Below, piece by piece: positions 7,375-12,053 of a stretch of DNA of 17,055 nt. The notes below the pieces were generated by a model. That model worked only from the letters and a program-made list of their open reading frames with translations, searched no databases and was not told where the DNA came from. Each line of letters begins with the position of its first letter. Within the stretch, counting starts at the first letter, position 1. The DNA comes from Streptomyces katrae (GTDB lineage: Bacteria > Actinomycetota > Actinomycetes > Streptomycetales > Streptomycetaceae). The stretch covers positions 1 through 17,055 of the forward strand of contig NZ_JZWV01000341.1 in NCBI RefSeq assembly GCF_000966975.1, written 5' to 3'. A program made the position numbers and the translations under genes.

Positions 7375-8718
7375 CTACTCGGCCTTGGCGATGTCGGTGT
7401 CGATCTGCCGGGCGGTGGCGGCGAGCCCGGCCTGGAGGTCGGGTACCTCGCCCTTCTCGGTGCGGTAGGCGAAGTCCTGGAACGTCAGCTGGTAGGTGCC
7501 GCCGTCCGCGCGGGCGGGGGTGGTGCCGGACTTGGGGTGCCGGGCGATGTCGAGGAAGGTCCTGAACTCCGGCGTCACCTTCAGCTGCGGGGATTCCAGC
7601 GCCGCGAAGGTCGAGGGCACGTTGTGGATGGCGTTGGCGAAGGAGACCACCGCCTCGGTGTCGGTGGTCATGTACCGCACGAGTTCCCAGGCGGCGTTCT
7701 GTTTGCGGCTCGCCGCCGATATCCCCATGACGGTGCCGGAGAGGTACCCCTTGCCGTAGTCGGCGGCCTGCTCGTCGGGCACGGGCAGCGGCGCGGTGCC
7801 GATCTCGAAGCCGACTCCGGCCTCCCTGGCCATCTCGGGCCGCCATTCGCCGTCGATCTGCATGGCGACCAGCCCCTTGTGGAAGGGGTGTTCGGCGCTC
7901 CACTCGTCACCGAACCCGGCCCGGAAGCGTTCCAGCCGCTCGTACCCGCCGAGCTGGTCCACCAGGTCCTTCTGGGCGGTCAGCATCTTCGCGAAGGCCG
8001 GGTCCTCGGCCAGGGCGGAGCTGCCGTCGGCGGCGAAGTAGGAGGGGCTCCACTGGGCGGCCAGGCGCATGGGGGTGGTCTCGTAGCCGTGGAAGGTGGG
8101 CATCACGCCGAGCTGTTCGTACGAGTCCCCGCGCGGCTTGGTCAGTTTCCGGGCGTCCTCGGTGAACTGGCTCCAGGTGCGGGGCGGTTCGGTGATCCCG
8201 GCGGCGGCGAAGGCGGTCTTGTTGTAGACGAGCCCGTAGGCGTCGCTCAGCAGGGGGAGCGTGCACTGGTCGCCCTTGAACTGCGTGTACTCCAGCAGGG
8301 TCGGCGGGAAGACCTTGGCCTTGTCGATCCCGGACTTCTTCAGGAACGGGTTCAGGTCGGCGAAGGCGCCGGAGTGGCAGAACTTGCCGACGCTGTCGGT
8401 GCTGAAGGAGGAGACCACGTCGGGGGCTTTGCCGCCGCCCGCGCGCAGGGCCTGGTTGATCTTGTCGTCGGTCATGTTGCCGGTGACGTCGACCTTGATG
8501 TTGGGGTGCGCCTTCTCGAAGCGGGCGATGTTCTCCTCGATCGCCTTGACCTCGCCGGGCGCGGACCAGCCGTGCCAGAAGGTGAGGGTGGTGTCGGCCT
8601 TCGGGTCGTCGGAGGCGGTGGCGGCGCCCTGGCCGGTGCAGGCGGTGGCCAGCAGGACCAGGGCGGACAGGGCGGCCAGGGCGGTGGCCGCGGTGGCGGG
8701 GCGTCCGGCTGTGGGCAT
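7375..8718 (-). CDS. csnE: CsnE: lipoprotein sugar-binding protein of the ABC transporter
   Basis: The 447-residue product is a family 1 extracellular solute-binding protein. The signal peptide ends in a lipobox-like LLATAC with the lipidated Cys at residue 27, so the mature protein is tethered to the outer face of the membrane. Family features are TLTFWHGWSAPGEVKAIEEN just after the linker, RFEKAHPNIKVDV, APDVVSSFSTDSVGKF and a C-terminal half with GYLSGTVMGISAASRKQNAAW. It captures chitosan-derived oligosaccharides and hands them to CsnF/CsnG, by analogy with the described csn cluster. It begins 69 bases after csnR and ends 4 bases before csnF, so it is probably co-transcribed with both. 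The ATG at 8718 has only a weak purine-rich SD. The nearest in-frame alternatives would remove the signal peptide, so this start is preferred. Confidence 0.9.
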   Translation of the reverse strand: MPTAGRPATAATALAALSALVLLATACTGQGAATASDDPKADTTLTFWHGWSAPGEVKAIEENIARFEKAHPNIKVDVTGNMTDDKINQALRAGGGKAPDVVSSFSTDSVGKFCHSGAFADLNPFLKKSGIDKAKVFPPTLLEYTQFKGDQCTLPLLSDAYGLVYNKTAFAAAGITEPPRTWSQFTEDARKLTKPRGDSYEQLGVMPTFHGYETTPMRLAAQWSPSYFAADGSSALAEDPAFAKMLTAQKDLVDQLGGYERLERFRAGFGDEWSAEHPFHKGLVAMQIDGEWRPEMAREAGVGFEIGTAPLPVPDEQAADYGKGYLSGTVMGISAASRKQNAAWELVRYMTTDTEAVVSFANAIHNVPSTFAALESPQLKVTPEFRTFLDIARHPKSGTTPARADGGTYQLTFQDFAYRTEKGEVPDLQAGLAATARQIDTDIAKAE

Positions 8719-8741
8719 GGCGGGGCTCGCTCTCTGGGGGA

Positions 8742-8750
8742 GGAACTTCC
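8742..8750. promoter_or_regulatory. Small perfect dyad in the csnR-csnE gap
   Basis: The 69-base gap between csnR and csnE (8719-8787) contains GGAACTTCC, symmetric about its middle base, 24 bases before the csnE start. Its GGAA/TTCC character faintly echoes the palindrome before csnR, but the spacing differs. It could be a degenerate repressor site or chance. No convincing promoter boxes are visible beside it. Confidence 0.2.
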
Positions 8751-8787
8751 GGTGCGGGGATGCCAGTCGGGGGTGGGGCGGGGGGAG

Positions 8788-10005
8788 TCAGCGGGAGGTG
8801 TCGAAGACTTCCTCGCGGGTGGCGGCCAGCGCGCTCTCCAGGGCGCCGCGCAGGACGGGCCGTTCGCGGACCTCGCCGGGGACCAGCCGGGGCCGGGAGG
8901 GGGCCAGCTCGCCGAGCTCCGCCTCCAGCAGGCCGCGCAGCGGGTCGCCGCCCGCGGCGATCGCCTCCCCGGCCAGGACCACGATCTCCGGGTCCAGTAC
9001 GGAGACCAGCGAGGCCAGACCGGTCGCGAGGGCGGTGGCGTACGAGCGGAGGAAGTCCAGCCGCGCTCCCTCGGGTGCGGCGGCGGCCCGCCGCAGCAGG
9101 GCCACGGCGGCGGGCACCTGGCCGTCGCGGGGCAGCCCGGAGGTGTCCACCCCGGCCTCGGCGGCGAGCGCGGGCAGCACCTGGACGCCGGCCAGCTCCT
9201 GGTAGCCGCCGGTGTTGGCGCGGGTGACCTGCCGGACCAGGGGGTGTCCGGGCACGGGCAGGAAGCCGACCTCGCCGGCGCCGCCGGTCCAGCCGCGGTG
9301 CAGCCGGCCGCCGAGCACCAGGGCGGCGCCGAGGCCCTCCTCGTTCCACAGCAGGACGAAGTCCTCGTGCCCGCGGGCCGCGCCGAGGCGCTGTTCGGCG
9401 ACGGCGGCGAGGTTGACGTCGTTCTCGTACTCGACCGGTACGGGCAGGGCGGCGGCGAGCTCGTCGAGGAGGGTGGGGGAGTGCCAGCCGGGGAGGTGGC
9501 TGGCGTAGCGCAGCCGGCCCGAGCGGGGGTCGAAGGCGCCGGGGGTCGCGATGACCACGCGGTGCAGGTCGTCCAGGCCGAGGCCGGCGTCCGCGAGGGC
9601 TCCGGCCAGGGCGCCGGTGACCTGGCCGACGGCGTCGGCGCCCTCGGTGTAGGGGAGCTCGAAGCTGCCGGTGACGGCGCCGGTGAGGTCGGCGACGGCG
9701 GCGAGGACCCGGTCGGGGGAGGACCCGGTCGGGGTGACGTCGAGGCCGCCGACGTGGGCGGCGCGGCCGTTGACCGCGTACAGCTGGGCGTTCGGGCCGG
9801 GCCGGCCGCCGTCCGTTCCGGTGGCCACCACCAGTCCGGCGGCCTCCAGGCGGGCCAGCAGCTGGGAGGCTGTGGGCTTGGAGAGGCCGGTGAGCTGTCC
9901 GATCCGGGTCCGGGAGAGGGGGCCGTGCGTCAGCAGCAGCTCCAGGGCGGCGCGGTCGTTCATGGCGCGCAGCAGGCTGGGCGTTCCGGGCGTGGCGGCG
10001 GGCAT
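8788..10005 (-). CDS. csnR: CsnR: ROK-family repressor of the chitosan utilisation operon
   Basis: The 405-residue product has an N-terminal winged helix-turn-helix (about 12-60, with LSRTRIGQLTGLSKPTASQL as the recognition region) joined to a ROK sugar-kinase-like domain (about 86-390). ROK hallmarks include ENDVNLAAVAE and GGAGEVGFLPV. The zinc motif normally written CxCGxxGCxE is lost: the segment reads ANTGGYQELAG and the whole protein has no cysteine. ATG at 10005 is chosen because AGGGAG lies about 9 bases upstream; a GTG at 10023 has no ribosome site. It is the first gene of the operon and an operator-like palindrome lies 30 bases before it, so autorepression with the downstream genes is expected. 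Described CsnR proteins repress chitosan uptake genes and the secreted chitosanase gene; no chitosanase gene is in this window. A 16-bp tandem duplication affects residues 91-101. Confidence 0.9.
   Translation of the reverse strand: MPAATPGTPSLLRAMNDRAALELLLTHGPLSRTRIGQLTGLSKPTASQLLARLEAAGLVVATGTDGGRPGPNAQLYAVNGRAAHVGGLDVTPTGSSPDRVLAAVADLTGAVTGSFELPYTEGADAVGQVTGALAGALADAGLGLDDLHRVVIATPGAFDPRSGRLRYASHLPGWHSPTLLDELAAALPVPVEYENDVNLAAVAEQRLGAARGHEDFVLLWNEEGLGAALVLGGRLHRGWTGGAGEVGFLPVPGHPLVRQVTRANTGGYQELAGVQVLPALAAEAGVDTSGLPRDGQVPAAVALLRRAAAAPEGARLDFLRSYATALATGLASLVSVLDPEIVVLAGEAIAAGGDPLRGLLEAELGELAPSRPRLVPGEVRERPVLRGALESALAATREEVFDTSR
9703..9734. repeat. Perfect 16-bp tandem duplication inside csnR
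   Basis: GAGGACCCGGTCGGGG occurs twice head to tail (9703-9718 and 9719-9734, plus strand). In csnR it covers residues 91-101 (TPTGSSPDRVL), at the join between the DNA-binding region and the ROK domain. ROK proteins usually run straight from the GLDVT strand to the next strand, so about five residues look inserted. Sixteen is not a multiple of three, so losing one copy would shift the reading frame. Confidence 0.9.
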
Positions 10006-10034
10006 GACGGGGCTCTCCCTCACCGAAGCGAACT

Positions 10035-10053
10035 GTTAGGTAAGTTTCCTATT
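10035..10053. promoter_or_regulatory. Probable CsnR operator
   Basis: GTTAGGTAAGTTTCCTATT is an imperfect palindrome centred on 10044, with TAGG-AA and TT-CCTA arms and one inner mismatch pair. From memory, it resembles the AGGAAA/TTTCCT-type palindrome reported for CsnR at chitosanase and csn promoters. It is AT-rich against very GC-rich surroundings and lies between the csnR -35 box and the csnR start, where a repressor would block transcription. Binding is inferred, not shown. Confidence 0.7.
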
Positions 10054-10072
10054 CGCCTCTGGAGCCTGTCAA
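10044..10072 (-). promoter_or_regulatory. Candidate csn operon promoter
   Basis: On the minus strand a perfect TTGACA (10072-10067) is followed by TAGGAA 15 bases later or by GGAAAC at the usual 17 bases. The -35 box is excellent; the -10 box is ambiguous and buried in the palindrome. This is the only good promoter seen for csnR and the genes after it. Confidence 0.5.
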
Positions 10073-10077
10073 TGAAA

Positions 10078-10105
10078 CCGCCCCGCCGGAAGACCGGCGG
10101 GGCGG
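10078..10105 (-). terminator. Strong hairpin terminator after the mscS-type gene
   Basis: CCGCCCCGCCGG (10078-10089), loop AAGA, then the perfect complement (10094-10105) make a 12-bp stem. On the minus strand it lies 19 bases past the channel gene stop and is followed by GGTTTCATT, a short T-rich run. It separates the channel gene from the csnR promoter, whose -35 box starts 5 bases further on. Confidence 0.8.
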
Positions 10106-10124
10106 GGGCTCGGGGGCCGTGCGG

Positions 10125-11186
10125 TCACTTGGTGACCGGGGGCGCGGCCGGCGGCGGGATCGGGGTCGTGGCCAGCGACTGCGGCGAGGCGGGGTTGGCC
10201 AGCACCGACGGCGCGGCGACCGAGGCCGCCGGGTCGGCCGGCGCCTCCTCGTCGTCGGCGGCCTGCAGACCGCCGACGATCCGGATGCCCGCGGCGTCGA
10301 ACGCCTCCTTGATCCGCCAGCGCAGCTCGCGCTCCACGGCGAACTGCTGACCCGGCATCGTCTTCGCCGAGACCTTCACGGTCATCGAGGCCAGCAGCAC
10401 CTCGTCCAGGCCCAGCACCTCCACCGGGCCCCACAGGCGCTCGTCCCACGGGGACTCCTTGGCGAAGGCGTCGGCCACCTCCTGGAGGACCTCGCGCAGC
10501 CGCGCGAGGTTCTCGGTCGGCTTGACCTGCACGGCCACGCCCGCGGTCGCCCAGCCCTGGCTGAGGTTGCCGATCCGCTTGATCTCGCCGTTGCGGACGT
10601 ACCAGATCTCACCGTTGTCGCCGCGCAGCTTGGTCACGCGCAGACCGACCTCGATCACCTCGCCGGAGGCCACACCCGCGTCGATCTTGTCGCCGACGCC
10701 GTACTGGTCCTCCATGATCATGAACACGCCGGACAGGAAGTCCGTCACCAGGTTGCGGGCACCGAAACCGATCGCCACACCCGCCACACCGGCACTCGCC
10801 AGCAGCGGGGCCAGATCGATCTTCAGCGCGGCCAGCACCATCAGCGCTGCCGTACCGAGGATCAGGAACGAGGCCACCGAGCGCAGCACCGAACCGATGG
10901 CCTCGGAACGCTGGCGCCGCCGCTCCGCATTGACCAGCAGCCCGCCGAGCGCGGTGCCCTCGACGGCCTCCGCACTGGTGTTCATCCGGCTTATCAGCTT
11001 GGTCAGCGCCTTGCGGACGACCGAGCGGAGCGCGGCCGCGATCACGATGATCAGCAGGATCCGCAGCCCGATGCTCAGCCAGGTGGCCCAGTTCTCCTCG
11101 ATGAAGCTCGCGGCGTTGGTCACGCTTTCGGCGGCGTCGTCGGTGGCGGTCGCTGCCAACGGGAGCAGGGTGGCGGGCGAGGGCAC
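10125..11186 (-). CDS. MscS-family small-conductance mechanosensitive channel
   Basis: The 353-residue membrane protein has helices at about 36-55 and 103-122 and the pore helix with conserved Gly/Ala packing (APLLASAGVAGVAIGFGARN, 126-145). The MscS signature VTDFLSGVFMIMEDQYGVGD follows, then the beta domain and the alpha/beta vestibule domain (to about 305). It ends with a Pro/Ala/Ser-rich cytoplasmic tail of about 45 residues, which is unusual but low-complexity. The channel would open under membrane tension to release solutes at hypo-osmotic shock. GTG at 11186 is chosen because GGAGG lies 7 bases upstream. ATG at 11204 would place that GGAGG inside the gene, and the frame stays open to 11255. 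It is a single-gene unit closed by a strong hairpin. It has no evident link to chitosan metabolism. Confidence 0.9.
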   Translation of the reverse strand: MPSPATLLPLAATATDDAAESVTNAASFIEENWATWLSIGLRILLIIVIAAALRSVVRKALTKLISRMNTSAEAVEGTALGGLLVNAERRRQRSEAIGSVLRSVASFLILGTAALMVLAALKIDLAPLLASAGVAGVAIGFGARNLVTDFLSGVFMIMEDQYGVGDKIDAGVASGEVIEVGLRVTKLRGDNGEIWYVRNGEIKRIGNLSQGWATAGVAVQVKPTENLARLREVLQEVADAFAKESPWDERLWGPVEVLGLDEVLLASMTVKVSAKTMPGQQFAVERELRWRIKEAFDAAGIRIVGGLQAADDEEAPADPAASVAAPSVLANPASPQSLATTPIPPPAAPPVTK

Positions 11187-11209
11187 GGGGGAACCTCCAG
11201 GCATAGCGG

Positions 11210-11245
11210 CCTGCCCGCGGAAACGGAACGGGGTGTACGGGCAGG
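11210..11245. promoter_or_regulatory. Inverted repeat in the mscS-type gene leader
   Basis: CCTGCCCG (11210-11217) pairs with CGGGCAGG (11238-11245) across a 20-base loop, just upstream of the channel gene start on the minus strand. Further upstream, TAGTGT (minus strand, near 11258) could be a -10 box, but no good -35 box is seen. The site could be an operator or an mRNA hairpin that modulates translation. Confidence 0.3.
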
Positions 11246-11411
11246 TCTTCCACACTAACGGGGCACGGGCCCGACCTCGTTGCAGTGTTCGAGGGAGAGA
11301 CCGCCCTCACCTGGGGATGAAGGAAGTGTGGTTGAAAACACCTCGGGCCCGTTACCGGCGCGTGGTGGCGTTTCGACCAGCCGTAAGGGGAGACTGGAGA
11401 ACAGATCGTCC

Positions 11412-11430
11412 CGGCGCGAGCCACGCGCCG
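11412..11430 (+). promoter_or_regulatory. Hairpin just before the HNH gene ribosome site
   Basis: CGGCGCG (11412-11418), loop AGCCA, and CGCGCCG (11424-11430) form a perfect 7-bp stem ending 10 bases before the AAGGAGG at 11440-11446. The 266-base divergent gap (11187-11452) holds this, the leader dyad of the channel gene and an AT-richer patch (TTGAAAACACC near 11333) that may contain a promoter; no other gene is seen there. Confidence 0.35.
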
Positions 11431-11452
11431 CCGGCGTACAAGGAGGCAGTCC

Positions 11453-12004
11453 GTGCCGCACGTCCTGGTCCTCAACGCGTCGTACGAGCCCCTCGGCGTC
11501 GTACCGCTCCGCCGCGCGCTCGTCCTCGTCCTGGAGAACAAGGCCATCTCCCTCGAGGAATCCGGCGCCTTCCTGCACAGCGCGACACAGGCCGTCCCCG
11601 CTCCCAGCGTGGTCCGGCTCAAGCGCTTCGTGCGGGTCCCCTACCGGGGGCCCGTTCCACTCACCCGCCGCGCGCTGTTCGCCCGCGACGGCGGCCGCTG
11701 CATGTACTGCGGGGCCGTCGCGACGAGCGTGGACCACGTCATCCCGCGCAGCCGGGGCGGCCAGCACGTCTGGGACAACGTGGTCGCGGCCTGCCGGCGC
11801 TGCAACCACGTCAAGGCGGACCGCCACCTGCTGGAACTGGGCTGGCGGCTCAGGCACCAGCCGGCTCCGCCGTCGGGGCTGGCCTGGCGGATCATCGGCA
11901 CGGGGCACCGGGACCCGCGGTGGATGCCGTACCTCCAGCCGTACGGGGCGGACGACGCGCTGGAGCGCATCGGGGTGGGGGTGACCGCCGCCGCCGCGTC
12001 CTGA
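11453..12004 (+). CDS. HNH endonuclease family protein
   Basis: The 183-residue product has an N-terminal region with VLNASYEPLGVVPLRRALVL (5-24), then an HNH nuclease core: Cys83 and Cys86 in CMYCG, the catalytic-type DHVIPRSRGG (94-103), WDNVVAAC (107-114) and CRRCNHVKAD (114-123). The two CxxC pairs should bind a structural zinc, and D94/H95, N109 and H119 form the beta-beta-alpha metal site. Chromosomal HNH proteins of this size are widespread single-copy actinobacterial genes of unknown role, possibly DNA repair or processing. The GTG start is secure, with AAGGAGG 6 bases upstream. It is transcribed alone, divergent from the channel gene and convergent with the GH84 gene. It lacks neighbouring methylase or specificity genes, so a classical restriction role is unlikely. 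Confidence 0.9.
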   Translation: MPHVLVLNASYEPLGVVPLRRALVLVLENKAISLEESGAFLHSATQAVPAPSVVRLKRFVRVPYRGPVPLTRRALFARDGGRCMYCGAVATSVDHVIPRSRGGQHVWDNVVAACRRCNHVKADRHLLELGWRLRHQPAPPSGLAWRIIGTGHRDPRWMPYLQPYGADDALERIGVGVTAAAAS

Positions 12005-12013
12005 CGGACCGCC

Positions 12014-12038
12014 GCGCGGGGCGGACCTCGCCCCGCGC
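12014..12038. terminator. Shared bidirectional hairpin terminator
   Basis: GCGCGGGGCG (12014-12023), loop GACCT, then CGCCCCGCGC (12029-12038) form a perfect 10-bp stem in the 49-base gap between the HNH stop (12004) and the GH84 stop (12054). There is no T-run on either side, which is usual for such hairpins in streptomycetes. Confidence 0.75.
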
Positions 12039-12053
12039 AGCGGCGCCGGACGG

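Noticed and set aside
11187..11255. Longer MscS-type protein from 11255 or 11204
   Set aside because: The GGAGG at the proper distance from GTG 11186 marks the start; the upstream candidates have no comparable SD.
11453..12004. HNH gene as part of a restriction or phage-defence island
   Set aside because: No methylase, specificity, phage or integrase genes nearby, and base composition equals the core genome; a chromosomal housekeeping HNH protein is more likely.
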